Origin: Acidimicrobiales bacterium
Lineage (GTDB): Bacteria > Actinomycetota > Acidimicrobiia > Acidimicrobiales > SZUA-35
Assembly (NCBI GenBank): GCA_028285495.1
Contig: JANQPB010000042.1
Span: 62,001-126,000 of the forward strand
DNA: 64,000 nt
Direction of reading: 5' to 3'
A program made the position numbers and the translations under genes. Shown in pieces: positions 1 through 8,010 of the stretch (positions are counted from its first letter, which is position 1; every line of letters starts with the position of its first letter). The notes beneath the pieces were generated by a model that searched no databases, was not told where the DNA came from, and saw nothing but the letters and a program-made list of their open reading frames with translations.

Positions 1-1966
1 CCACCCGACGTCGGTTGCGGAACCAGAACAGCTCGAGCCGCACCCTGGCCCTGGCCAGCAGACCGTGGTCGTCCGCCGCCGTGCGGACCCGGCCCATGTT
101 GGGGAACGGGATCGCCTCCGATGGTGCCGGCGGGGCGAAGGGCAGCGCTCCGTCGTCCGGCGCCGCGACCGCGTCGACGCCGAGCTCGTCGAGGCCGTCG
201 GCCGGCTGGTGCCCGTTGGTGTCGATCGGTTGGTCGAACACGTCGGTCGGGTCGTCGTCGGCCGCCACGAGCGACGGGCGGGCCGGCATCGTCGGCGGTG
301 CCGGCGCCAGGAGGGCCATGGCTCCGTCGTCGTCGGCCGTGGCCTCGGCCCCGACGGCGGCGGGGCCGGCCTCGACGCCAACGGCAACCGGCTGGACCGG
401 CGGGTGCGGAATCGACTGCGGGGCCCGCTCGGGCGAGTGGCCGGCGCCGCCCGGCCCGATGATCGGCGGGCCGTCGAGGCGGCCATTCGGGCCGTCGTGA
501 CCGTCGCGACCGCCGTCGTCGGCCCCCGGCCCGTCGCCCGGCACGGCGGTCGGGTCGTAGACGAACTCTTGGGTCCTGGTGAACAGCTCGGTGAGATCGA
601 CGATCTCGTCATCGCCCTCCGGCTGGTCGTGGTCGAGGTCGTCGCCCGGACCGTCGTGCTCGGCGTCGACGTCGTCGGCCCCGGCCTCGCCGGCCGGCCC
701 CTCGGCCGCCTCGTCCGGGTGGCCAGACGTGGTGCCGACGTCCTCGTCGGATTCGGGGTCGAGGTCGGTGCCGGGGTCGAGGTCGGTGCCGGGGTCGAGC
801 TCGACCGTCGCCCCGGCGTCGGTCCGCAGGTCGATGGTCTCGGACCCGTGCGGCTCACCCGTCGGTGCCCAGGTCTCGTCGCTGGGATCCGGGTCGGGGA
901 ACGGGGTCGTCTCGTCACCGGGGAGCTGCTCGGCGGCCCGCATCTCCGGCGTGGCCAGCACGATGTCGTCGAGCCCGGCCGGCAACAGGAGGCGGTCGTC
1001 GTCGATCCCGGACTCGTCGGCCTCGACATCGTTCCCGCCGTCGAGGTCGTCGAGGCCGTCGGCGAAGGCGATGTCCTGCAGCCCGGACGGGACGAGCGGG
1101 TCGGGGCCGGCGTTGACGACCGGAGCGGAGGTGGCCAGCAGCTCGTCGAGGTCGACCTCCGGCTCCTCAGCGTCGCCGGCGACGGCGCCGTCGTGCTCGT
1201 CGTCTGGTCCGGCCTCGATCGCCCGCTGTAGCGCCCGGTACATGGCGGTGGCGCTGCCGTAGCGGTTCATCAGCGAGTCGTGCAGACCGTGCTCGATCAC
1301 GTCGAGGATCCGGGGCGGGACGAGCCCGGTCACCTCGCTCAGGTAGTCGTCGACGGGCTCGTCGCGGCCGGGGCTGCGGCCGAGCACCAGCGTGCACAGG
1401 ATCAGCGCGAGCGAGTAGACGTCGGCGGCCGCCGTCGGCGGCCGGTCGTTGCCGGCCTCGGGGGCACGGAAGTCGGGACCGCCGTCGTCGAACCGGCGTG
1501 TCGCCATCCCGAAGGCCGACACCGTCGGCGTGTCGGCCGCCTCCAGGAGGATCTTGGAGGGCCGCAGGTCGCCGATGGCGATGTCGTCGTCGTGCAGCGT
1601 GCCGACGGTCCTCGCCACCTCGGCGACGAGTTGGGATGCGGGGAACCAGGGAGTCGGGCCCCGGTCGATCTGGTCCTGGAGGCTGCCGAGCGACAGCCAG
1701 GGGATGACGACGAACGACCGGCCATCCGGCGCGACGCCGTGGTCGAGCAGCGCAACCAGCCCGGCGTCGTCGCGGCTCCGGCGCAGCAAGGCCCGCCTCC
1801 GGCGCTGCAGTCGCTTGGGCAGCACCGGTTCGCTGGCAGGGTCGAGCAGCTTGACGATAACCTCACGGCCATCCTGTTCGCGGCGGGCTCGGACGATCGT
1901 CGACCGTCCCGCTTCCAGTACCCTCGTCGTCTCGTACCCGGGAACCCCGGGAGAAGTGCTGTTCAC
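1..1966 (-). CDS. Kinase-like protein (probable pseudokinase) with long acidic C-terminal region, partial at left edge
   Basis: The frame stays open from a GTG at 1966 to the window edge (655 residues seen; C-terminus missing). The GTG has a GGAAGG ribosome site 5 nt upstream. Residues 1-230 look like a bacterial Ser/Thr kinase fold: a VAVK-type lysine (K39 in VIVK), a catalytic-loop equivalent IGDLRPSKIL with D133, and an APE motif at 168-170. The glycine-rich loop is absent and the metal-binding DFG reads AFG (151-153), so catalysis is doubtful. The rest is rich in Asp, Glu, Gly and Pro and probably disordered, becoming basic and aromatic near the edge (RARVRLELFWFRNRRR). A TAGAAT hexamer at 2048-2053 (minus strand) could be the -10, giving a leader of about 75 nt. 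A regulatory scaffold role is inferred. The alternative is an active kinase with an unorthodox metal site. Confidence 0.8.
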   Translation of the reverse strand, partial: MNSTSPGVPGYETTRVLEAGRSTIVRARREQDGREVIVKLLDPASEPVLPKRLQRRRRALLRRSRDDAGLVALLDHGVAPDGRSFVVIPWLSLGSLQDQIDRGPTPWFPASQLVAEVARTVGTLHDDDIAIGDLRPSKILLEAADTPTVSAFGMATRRFDDGGPDFRAPEAGNDRPPTAAADVYSLALILCTLVLGRSPGRDEPVDDYLSEVTGLVPPRILDVIEHGLHDSLMNRYGSATAMYRALQRAIEAGPDDEHDGAVAGDAEEPEVDLDELLATSAPVVNAGPDPLVPSGLQDIAFADGLDDLDGGNDVEADESGIDDDRLLLPAGLDDIVLATPEMRAAEQLPGDETTPFPDPDPSDETWAPTGEPHGSETIDLRTDAGATVELDPGTDLDPGTDLDPESDEDVGTTSGHPDEAAEGPAGEAGADDVDAEHDGPGDDLDHDQPEGDDEIVDLTELFTRTQEFVYDPTAVPGDGPGADDGGRDGHDGPNGRLDGPPIIGPGGAGHSPERAPQSIPHPPVQPVAVGVEAGPAAVGAEATADDDGAMALLAPAPPTMPARPSLVAADDDPTDVFDQPIDTNGHQPADGLDELGVDAVAAPDDGALPFAPPAPSEAIPFPNMGRVRTAADDHGLLARARVRLELFWFRNRRRV

Positions 1967-2150
1967 CTGTGCCTTCCGGCCACCGATGCACCCGAAGCCG
2001 GCCCGTACGGCATGCGAGGTTCGGCGAAGATCACCCTGTGACGGTCGATTCTAGACCGCTGCGGTCGTGCCGGTCCCACTCTAGGCGGTTGGCGCGCACC
2101 GGATCGGGCACCCCCGACCACGAGTTCGGACGGCCGCGGCCGGGGGTGTC

Positions 2151-2546
2151 ATGGAGCTGAGCGCGGTCACGCTGTTCACCGACGACATGGCTGCATCAGT
2201 GGCGTTTTGGCTGGTTCCCGGCCTCGAGATCGCGTACGGCGGTCCCGGCGCCTCCTTCACCAGCCTGCGGCTCGGCCCGCACTTCGTGAACCTCACCGGC
2301 CGTGACCAACCGGGCCAGCCGCCTGCGGCCGGGCTCTGGGGCCGGTTCATCGTCCACGTCGACTCACCCGACCGGGTCCACCGGGCGTTCGTCGACGCCG
2401 GCTACCGGCCCGAGACCGAGCCAGCGGACGCGCCCTGGGGCGAGCGCTACTTCCACATCCGCGATCCGGCCGGGCACGAGGTCAGCTTCGCCACACCGCT
2501 CCGGAACGACCCCGTCACACCGCCCGAGGAGGTGCAGGACCGATGA
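2151..2546 (+). CDS. VOC (glyoxalase/bleomycin-resistance) family protein
   Basis: This 131-residue protein has the repeated beta-alpha-beta pattern of the vicinal oxygen chelate superfamily. The N-terminal half (AVTLFTDDMAASVAFW) and C-terminal half (RYFHIRDPAGHEVSFATP) match the usual start and end of a single VOC domain. The metal and substrate cannot be read from sequence; many such proteins are lyases, dioxygenases or resistance proteins. A G-rich ribosome site (GGGGG) precedes the ATG. The stop overlaps the next start as ATGA, so it is translationally coupled to the sugar-lactone oxidase. Confidence 0.85.
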   Translation: MELSAVTLFTDDMAASVAFWLVPGLEIAYGGPGASFTSLRLGPHFVNLTGRDQPGQPPAAGLWGRFIVHVDSPDRVHRAFVDAGYRPETEPADAPWGERYFHIRDPAGHEVSFATPLRNDPVTPPEEVQDR

Positions 2547-3763
2547 TCTGGCGCAACTGGTCCGGGAGACAGGAGGCCGAGCCGCTCGCGGTCGCCTCGC
2601 CCGGCGACGAGGCCGGTTTCGTCGACGCCGTGGCCCTGGCCCGGCGCGAGGGCTGGTCGGTCCGGGCCGTCGGGGCCGCCCACAGCCACTCCCGGGTCGC
2701 GGCGCCGGACGGCCTGCTGGTCGAGACCGACGACTGGCATGGCCTGGTCGACGGTGATGTGGTCGACGGGATCGGGCACGACGGGCAGCCCGTGGTCCGG
2801 GTCCGCTCCGGCACCCGGATCCACCAGCTCGGTGAGCCCCTCCATCGCCTCGGGCTGGCCCTGGTCAACCAGGGAGACATCGACCGCCAGTCGATCGCCG
2901 GCGCCACCGCCACCGGGACCCACGGCACCGGGCCGACGCTGCAGAACCTCAGCGCGGCCGTGGTCGGCGCTCGACTGGTGACGGCCGGGGGCGAGGTGGT
3001 CGACTGCGACGCCACCAACGAGCCCGACCTGTTCGCCCTGGCCCGACACTCGCTCGGCGCCGTCGGCCTGGTCACCGAGCTGTCGCTCCGGGTCCGACCC
3101 CGCTACCGGCTCGACGAGCGGCAGTGGTTCGCCCCGCCAGGCGAGATCATGGGCGACCTCGACCGCCTCGTCGCCGACACCCGCCACTTCGAGTTCTTCT
3201 GGGTGCCCGAGCGTGACCTCTGCGCCTGCAAGTCGCTCGACGAGCTGCCGCCAGACGCCGAACCCGACCCGGTCGACGGTCCGATCGCCCCCGTCGAACA
3301 GGTGGCCAAGCGCGAGCGGCGTGGTTGGAGCCATCAGATCATCTCCTCGATCCGCGACGATCGACACACCGAGATGGAGTACGGCGTGCCGGCGGAGGCC
3401 GGGCCGGCGTGCTTCGCCGAGATCCGTGAGCTGATCCTCGAGCGCTTCACCGACCTCCAGTGGCCGGTCGAGTACCGGACGCTGGCCGCCGACGACCAGC
3501 TGATCAGCGTCGCCGCCGGCCGGCCGACGGTGACGATCTCGGTCCACCAGGACGTCGCCCTGGACGACCGACCGTTGTTCGAGGCGTGTGAGGAGGTGTT
3601 CCGCCGGCACGACGGCCGCCCGCACTGGGGGAAGGTCCACTACCGGACCGGGGGCGAGTTGGCCGACCTGCACGTCGGTTACCGCCGCTGGTGGGAGCTG
3701 CGCGACCGCTACGACCCCGATGGGGTGTTCGTCACCGCCGACCTGGCCGCCCTCCGGCCCTGA
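2543..3763 (+). CDS. FAD-linked oxidase, D-arabinono-1,4-lactone oxidase / L-gulonolactone oxidase family
   Basis: This is a 406-residue VAO-type flavoprotein. Residues 10-190 form the FAD-binding domain with GAAHSHS (44-50), the equivalent of the GxGHS motif whose His can carry FAD covalently, and the ATATGTHGTG segment that contacts the cofactor. The C-terminal part has the HWGK motif and the ending RDRYDPDGVF, typical of the ALO domain. Length is usual for actinobacterial members. Family enzymes oxidise aldonolactones or alditols, passing electrons to oxygen or another acceptor; the substrate here is unknown. The gene overlaps the upstream VOC gene by 4 nt, so the two probably act together. 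Confidence 0.9.
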   Translation: MIWRNWSGRQEAEPLAVASPGDEAGFVDAVALARREGWSVRAVGAAHSHSRVAAPDGLLVETDDWHGLVDGDVVDGIGHDGQPVVRVRSGTRIHQLGEPLHRLGLALVNQGDIDRQSIAGATATGTHGTGPTLQNLSAAVVGARLVTAGGEVVDCDATNEPDLFALARHSLGAVGLVTELSLRVRPRYRLDERQWFAPPGEIMGDLDRLVADTRHFEFFWVPERDLCACKSLDELPPDAEPDPVDGPIAPVEQVAKRERRGWSHQIISSIRDDRHTEMEYGVPAEAGPACFAEIRELILERFTDLQWPVEYRTLAADDQLISVAAGRPTVTISVHQDVALDDRPLFEACEEVFRRHDGRPHWGKVHYRTGGELADLHVGYRRWWELRDRYDPDGVFVTADLAALRP

Positions 3764-3865
3764 CCGACCGCGGAAGCGGCGGGCCGCTGGCCGGCCGGCC
3801 GAGGTCGGGTCCGGGGGCGATCGGCGGCCGCGGCCGCCCGGTCTCGGGCGCCGGCGGCTCGGCGA

Positions 3866-4558
3866 TCAGGGCTCGGGCCTGGCCGAGGCCGGTCGAGGGC
3901 CGTCCGGCTCGTCGAGGGCGGCCCACTCGAGGTCGGCGATCGTCACATAGCCCTGGGCCACGAGGTACTCGACCAGCATCTCGGTCGTGTCGAGGAAGCG
4001 GACGTCGCGGTTGCGGAGCTTGGCCCGCAGCCGCTGCAGCGTGTTGTCGACGGTCTTCTTCGAGACGCCCCAGATGTCGGCGATGTCGGCCTGGGAGGGG
4101 AGGGGGCCGCCCCGCCCGGTGAGCCGGTTGCGGGCCAGCACGACGACGAAGTCGAGCTCGCGGGGCGTCAGGGCCGTGCCGTAGGTGGCCGTCTCGGCCC
4201 CGACCGGGATGCGGCCGGTCGTGTCGAGCCCGAGCGGCGACGGCTCGGTCTCCAACCAGTAGGCGACCTCGTAGCGGGTCGGCCCCGCCACCAGCGACAC
4301 GGTGCCGCTGCGGCCGAGGATCGGCGACGAGGCGCCGGCGTGCAGGTCGATCACCGAGCCGTCCGACGACATCATCTTCAGCCGGAGGCGGCTGCCCCGG
4401 TTCTCGAGCCACCAGATGTCGCCGACCAGCCGGAACCGGCCGGCCTGGCGATGCAGGTAGCCGTTGTCCGGATCGAGGCTGAGCTCGGCGTTTCGCCCGA
4501 ACGCCAGCTGGTCGTCCGGCCGGAACGTCTGCTCGATGAACTGTACGACCAGGGTCAT
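3866..4558 (-). CDS. FHA-domain DNA-binding regulator (FHA plus HTH)
   Basis: This 230-residue protein has two parts. Residues 1-110 resemble a forkhead-associated phosphothreonine-binding domain (LAFGRNAELSLDPDNGYLHR, with the GR and the LHR replacing the usual SRxH). Residues 125-205 begin with LTPRELDFVVVLA and contain SQADIADIWGVSKKTVDNTL, a helix-turn-helix of the LuxR/sigma-like kind. It may therefore be a transcription factor that reads a phosphorylated partner. The neighbouring kinase-like gene at 1-1966 and the kinase at 8-10 kb are candidate partners, but no link is shown by sequence. It converges on the lactone oxidase gene. Confidence 0.75.
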   Translation of the reverse strand: MTLVVQFIEQTFRPDDQLAFGRNAELSLDPDNGYLHRQAGRFRLVGDIWWLENRGSRLRLKMMSSDGSVIDLHAGASSPILGRSGTVSLVAGPTRYEVAYWLETEPSPLGLDTTGRIPVGAETATYGTALTPRELDFVVVLARNRLTGRGGPLPSQADIADIWGVSKKTVDNTLQRLRAKLRNRDVRFLDTTEMLVEYLVAQGYVTIADLEWAALDEPDGPRPASARPEP

Positions 4559-4600
4559 CGGTGGTGATCGCCGTCCGTCCGGTTGGGATGCACTGGGACA

Positions 4601-5317
4601 TCATTCCAGACTCGCCGTGGTCGGGAAAGGTTCGCCTGCCCCGAACGCAGAGGATCGGGGAACGGCGAGGACGGCCGGAGACAGCGGGTCGGCCGCGGCT
4701 GCCGTCAGTGCCATGGCGATGCCGGTGAGCCGCTCGACGACCTCGGCCGTGTCCGGCCGGCCCGCCGCCGGCGCCACCAGCAGCAACAGATCCGATGCGG
4801 GGGCGGCGGCCAGGAGCCGGCCGCCGGGGCCCGGCCGGTCGCCGACCCCAGGGAGGCGGTCGGCGATGGCGATCCAGCCCGTCGTCCACCGGCCGTCGCT
4901 GAGAGCGACCAGGCGCCCCGGCCCGGCGAGGTCGGCGACCGCCGGGCTGCGGGCCGCCAGGTTGGCCTTCGCCCGACGCCAGACCTCGGCCGGAGGCCGG
5001 TCCCAGGACGCCAGCAGCGCATCGTCGACCCGGACGACGGCATCGTCGGCGTCCAGGGCCAGGTCGAGCCGGGGGCCGGGCTCACGGCCGCCGTCGAGCC
5101 GGTCGAGGCCGATCGAGTGGGTCCCGGCCCGCCGGCGCGGGACAAGGCGGGGGAGCAGGCGAGGCCCGGCATCGGCCCACGAGCCGAGGTGCAACCGGCC
5201 GACGGCCAGCTGGGCTGCGTCGACGGCCGAGATCGGTGTCGGTGGCGGTGTCGGGGAACGGCCGCTCGGGCGTTGCTCCTCCGGTGGTCGACCGGGGTCG
5301 GTCGGGTCGTCGGTCAC
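4601..5317 (-). CDS. Hypothetical protein, DUF1444-like
   Basis: 238 residues from a GTG at 5317 with GGAG about 9 nt upstream. The frame stays open much further upstream, but that part lies over the intergenic region and the start of the divergent oxidoreductase gene and is Pro/Arg-rich, so the longer start was rejected. The central part (LDADDAVVRVDDALLASW followed by a segment with RRAKANLAA) recalls DUF1444/YtpQ-type proteins, which have a conserved asparagine-leucine after a helix. No catalytic motif is visible and the N-terminus is Pro-rich. Function unknown; the family assignment is tentative. Confidence 0.55.
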   Translation of the reverse strand: MTDDPTDPGRPPEEQRPSGRSPTPPPTPISAVDAAQLAVGRLHLGSWADAGPRLLPRLVPRRRAGTHSIGLDRLDGGREPGPRLDLALDADDAVVRVDDALLASWDRPPAEVWRRAKANLAARSPAVADLAGPGRLVALSDGRWTTGWIAIADRLPGVGDRPGPGGRLLAAAPASDLLLLVAPAAGRPDTAEVVERLTGIAMALTAAAADPLSPAVLAVPRSSAFGAGEPFPTTASLE

Positions 5318-5497
5318 GGGATTGGGCTCCAGGCGCTGGCCCCGCTCGAGGGGAATCGGGGCGGACGAGCGATCGGGGGAGGAGCGGCCGTGGCCGAGGG
5401 GCCGCTTCGGAGGCCCGAGCCGCCCGGGCGGCACGGGGCCCGGGCGACGAGGCCAACGGTAGCGGCCCCGATGGCACCAACGATGTGGCGGCACCAG

Positions 5498-5503
5498 TAG
5501 CGT
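5498..5503 (+). promoter_or_regulatory. -10 element TAGCGT of the UPWC selenoprotein gene
   Basis: TAGCGT matches the actinobacterial TAnnnT -10 consensus and sits exactly 6 nt before the ATG at 5510. Transcription would then begin at or next to the start codon (leaderless mRNA). The TAG is also an in-frame stop, so no longer ATG/GTG/TTG reading frame exists. Confidence 0.6.
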
Positions 5504-5509
5504 GGTCTG

Positions 5510-6124
5510 ATGGACATCGAGTTCTGGGTAGATCCGATATGACCGTGGTGTTGGGTGACGGCCCGTTGGGTCGTCGACGAGGTGGCACCGGAGCGGGATC
5601 TCAACATCCTGTGGCAACCGATCTCGCTGCTGGAGAAGAACCAGCCCGATCCCGACAGTGACTACTACGGCCCGGTCGCCCGCACCCACGGGCTGCTCCG
5701 GGTCATGGAATCGCTCAGGGCGGCCGAGGGCGACGACGCCGTCTTCCCGCTCTACTGGGAGTACGGCAGGCGGATCCACCACGACCGCGATCGAGACTTC
5801 GACCCGACCGAGGCGCTGAAGGCGATCGGGGCCGACGAGGCCCACGCGGCGGCGATGGACGACGAGTCATGGGACACGGTGATCCGCGAGCGAATGGGGC
5901 AGGGTCTCGCCCTGTCCGGCGACGACGTCGGCACGCCGCTGATCGCGTTCGACAACGACGACGGCGAGAAGGTCGCCCTGTTCGGGCCGGTCATCACCAG
6001 GGTTCCGCCCCGCGAGCAGTCGCTCCGGCTGTGGGACGGGTTCGTGATGATGGCAACGACGCCGGGCTTCTGGGAGGTCAAGCGGACGAGGACCGAGCGC
6101 CCCGAGTTCGGCGAGCGCCCCTGA
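5510..6124 (+). CDS. Selenocysteine-containing DsbA-family oxidoreductase, Rv2466c/mycothiol-dependent nitroreductase type (UPWC active site)
   Basis: Reading through TGA at 5540-5542 as selenocysteine gives 204 residues. The N-terminus reads MDIEFWVDPI-U-PWCWVTARW, which lines up with the DPxCPWCWxTSRW active-site segment of the mycobacterial nitroreductase Rv2466c; Sec11 replaces the nucleophilic first Cys and C14 is the resolving Cys. The rest also matches: DDVGTPLIAF, a FGPVIT segment with the cis-proline region, and the ending EVKRTRTERPEF. Without readthrough the frame would start at a GTG (5555) and lose the whole active site. A SECIS-like hairpin follows the TGA. The expected role is a cytosolic mycothiol- or thioredoxin-dependent reductase or disulfide exchange protein. 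A pseudogene is the alternative, but codon use and motifs are intact on both sides. Confidence 0.85.
5557..5575 (+). promoter_or_regulatory. Bacterial SECIS-like hairpin after the TGA of the UPWC gene
   Basis: 5557-5564 (GACGGCCC) pairs with 5568-5575 (GGGTCGTC): 8 bp with one G-U pair and a 3-nt loop GTT. The loop starts 23 nt after the TGA. Bacterial SECIS elements are hairpins directly downstream of the UGA, within the coding sequence, with a G at the first loop positions for SelB; this one fits. Confidence 0.7.
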
Positions 6125-6182
6125 CCGAGCACGTCTGGGGCCGACGCCGCACCGATCAGGGCGACCGGACGGATGAGCCCGA

Positions 6183-6214
6183 GCCGACCGGACCGGACAC
6201 CCGGTCCGGTCGGC
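6183..6214. terminator. Bidirectional terminator-like hairpin
   Basis: A perfect 14-bp stem (GCCGACCGGACCGG / CCGGTCCGGTCGGC) with a 4-nt loop ACAC lies between two convergent genes. There is no U-tract, as is common in high-GC actinobacteria. Confidence 0.65.
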
Positions 6215-6235
6215 GAGGCTCGTGCCCGCCGGCGA

Positions 6236-7159
6236 TCAGGGGCCGCACCCCGGCTGGTCGGCCACGATCTCGCTCGCGCCGAAGCGGACGGTCGTCACCA
6301 CGTCGTCGGTGAGGTCGAAGACGAGCCGGAACACCTGGTCGTCCTCGTCAGACGGCAGGAACACGAACAGCCGGCGGGCTGGGTCGCCGTCCGCGGGGGC
6401 CCGGGCCTCGACCCGATCGCCGTAGGCGGCGACGACGTCGGCCGCCGTCGAGCCGACGCTGATCCCCGACAGCGTCGCCAGCCCCGGGGTGAACACCTGC
6501 ACGACGACGAGCTGTCCGTCGCGGAAGGTGAACAGCGGCGAGTAGGGGTCGCCCTCGAGCGTGCTGAGGTAGCAGGCGCTGCCGGAGGCCGGCACCGGCG
6601 GCCCGCCGACCGCCGCCGTCACGTCGGCCGGGCCCTGCCCGAGCTCGACCGGACCGACCGAGGTCAGATCGATCTGCGAGCCGGCCAGCGGGTTCTCGGC
6701 CGCGTCGACGAGCCAGACGGTGGCCACCGTGGCCTCGCCGGACAGGATGCGGTTCGGGCCGCCGACCAGCAGCGACCCCGCCGGCTCCGTGGCCAGCTCG
6801 GCCCCGGCCGGGATCAGCAGGGTCGTCTGGCCGACGCGCAGCTCGGCCTGCTCGCCCCCCTGGTTGACGAAGCTGATGCGGTGGTGGGCGGCCACCGCAA
6901 CACACGGGACGACATCGGGGACGAGCACGGCCCGACCGGGGCCGGGCCCGGTCGTCGTCACGCAGTCCGCCCGCTCGGGCAGCGGCACGGTCGTCGGGGC
7001 GACGGTGCCGAGCGGCGGGGCGGTCGTGGTCGGCTGCACGAGCGTCGGGCGCTCAGCCGAGCAGCCGGCCGGCACCAGCAGGGCGAGCGCAGCGGTCACC
7101 GCGAGCGATCGAAGCACGCTCGACCGAGCGCGTGGCGATCGGGGGCGACAGGACCGCAT
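6236..7159 (-). CDS. Putative lipoprotein of unknown function
   Basis: 307 residues. The N-terminus is basic, followed by a hydrophobic stretch and the lipobox LVPAGC, so it should be a lipid-anchored exported protein. A Thr/Pro-rich linker (PTTTAPPLGTVAPTTVPLP) leads to a beta-rich domain that includes HHRISFVNQGGEQAELRVG, similar in style to cupredoxin-like or copper-binding periplasmic folds but without an obvious metal set. Two further cysteines (SACYL, and PGC at the end) may form a disulfide. The C-terminal part (GISVGSTAADVVAAYGDRVE) resembles small repeat domains that start with a helix after a VGST turn. A TAGCCT hexamer stands 7 nt before the ATG. No family was recognised with certainty. 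Confidence 0.75.
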   Translation of the reverse strand: MRSCRPRSPRARSSVLRSLAVTAALALLVPAGCSAERPTLVQPTTTAPPLGTVAPTTVPLPERADCVTTTGPGPGRAVLVPDVVPCVAVAAHHRISFVNQGGEQAELRVGQTTLLIPAGAELATEPAGSLLVGGPNRILSGEATVATVWLVDAAENPLAGSQIDLTSVGPVELGQGPADVTAAVGGPPVPASGSACYLSTLEGDPYSPLFTFRDGQLVVVQVFTPGLATLSGISVGSTAADVVAAYGDRVEARAPADGDPARRLFVFLPSDEDDQVFRLVFDLTDDVVTTVRFGASEIVADQPGCGP

Positions 7160-7166
7160 CGCTCCG

Positions 7167-7172
7167 AGGCTA
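7167..7172 (-). promoter_or_regulatory. -10 element TAGCCT of the 7159 lipoprotein gene
   Basis: TAGCCT ends 7 nt before the ATG at 7159 on the minus strand, giving a near-leaderless transcript. Confidence 0.45.
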
Positions 7173-7251
7173 GAGGCGCAGCCGGCGGACCCGGATCACC
7201 CGCGTCCTGCGCCCCTCGGTGCGCTCGCTGCCGGCCGAAGCGGCGGTTGAC

Positions 7252-7830
7252 CTACCGGGCGAGCTCGCCGGTGAGGTCGATCTCATCCTCGTCGAGGTCG
7301 ACGATCGGCTTGCCGCCCCGGTAGTGGGTGACCGAGTCGTCGTCGTTCGTCAGCAGGTAGCGGAAGCCGTCTCGCTGCTGGTCGGCCAAAGGGCCGAGAT
7401 CGATGTCGAGGTCGTGATCCCACGTGCGGCTGTCGACCTCGATGGCGATGCCGGGGCCGAGGTCCCGGTCAGGATCGGCCAGGTCGGTCCGATCGTCGCG
7501 CCACACCACCTTGGTCGCCTTGACCCGCGCCTGCAGGCGACCTTCGCAGCGGAGGTAGACCCAGCCGGCCCGGCGGAGGTAGTGGGGGAAGGCCCTGGCC
7601 GACAGGCAGTCGGACCCGAGGACGCCGTCGACCGCCTCGACGGGAAGCGACATGTCGAGGTCGCCGGCCAGCGGTGAGATCTTGTCCTTGGCCGAGGAGG
7701 GGTTCTTCGTTGCCCTCGGAGCGGGAGCCCGTGGTGGCGTCACCTTCTTCGGCATGGCCAGGCACTCCAGGCAGGCTGCCTCGACCTCACCGTGCTCGCA
7801 GTAGGCGATGGTTACCGTGTCGGTGCTCAT
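7252..7830 (-). CDS. Hypothetical protein with N-terminal Cys/His knuckle
   Basis: 192 residues. The N-terminus has YCEHGEVEAACLECL (residues 10-24), a possible zinc knuckle, then a basic Pro/Ala/Lys linker (residues 27-50), then a 140-residue domain ending in an acidic tail (VDLDEDEIDLTGELAR). The domain includes a well conserved-looking RAGWVYLRCEGRLQARVKA segment and an EVDSRTWDHDLDIDLG segment. No family recognised; the Cys/His cluster and basic linker would fit nucleic-acid or protein binding. The gene precedes the 7159 lipoprotein gene on the same strand, with about 90 nt between. Confidence 0.7.
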   Translation of the reverse strand: MSTDTVTIAYCEHGEVEAACLECLAMPKKVTPPRAPAPRATKNPSSAKDKISPLAGDLDMSLPVEAVDGVLGSDCLSARAFPHYLRRAGWVYLRCEGRLQARVKATKVVWRDDRTDLADPDRDLGPGIAIEVDSRTWDHDLDIDLGPLADQQRDGFRYLLTNDDDSVTHYRGGKPIVDLDEDEIDLTGELAR

Positions 7831-8010
7831 GCGTTTCGGTCACCCCTTGGCGCTGTGTTGTGTTCCACCCGGCGGTGACTGTACTGGGGGTGCCGGACCG
7901 CGTCAGCGGCTCAACAGAACCGCGCAGAGATCACCACGAAATCGTCACGTGATTCGCGAGCCGCGATTTGCTAGGCCGCTTGTCGCTGCAGCCTCGTCCG
8001 TTGGGCGGGA

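Noticed and set aside
65..1231. Long plus-strand frames over the kinase-like gene
   Set aside because: They are antisense shadows rich in Arg, Val and Gly, typical of high-GC DNA.
5510..5542. The TGA at 5540 as a pseudogene or sequencing error
   Set aside because: Both sides keep coding character and the exact CPWC context; a second gene in the window shows the same TGA-plus-hairpin pattern. An error cannot be fully excluded from one sequence.
4601..5845. 414-residue minus-strand frame
   Set aside because: The upstream part covers the antisense of the UPWC gene and is Pro/Arg-rich; the GTG at 5317 with GGAG is the better start.
5555..6124. GTG at 5555 as the true start of the oxidoreductase
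   Set aside because: It would remove the first beta strand and both active-site residues; no ribosome site precedes it.
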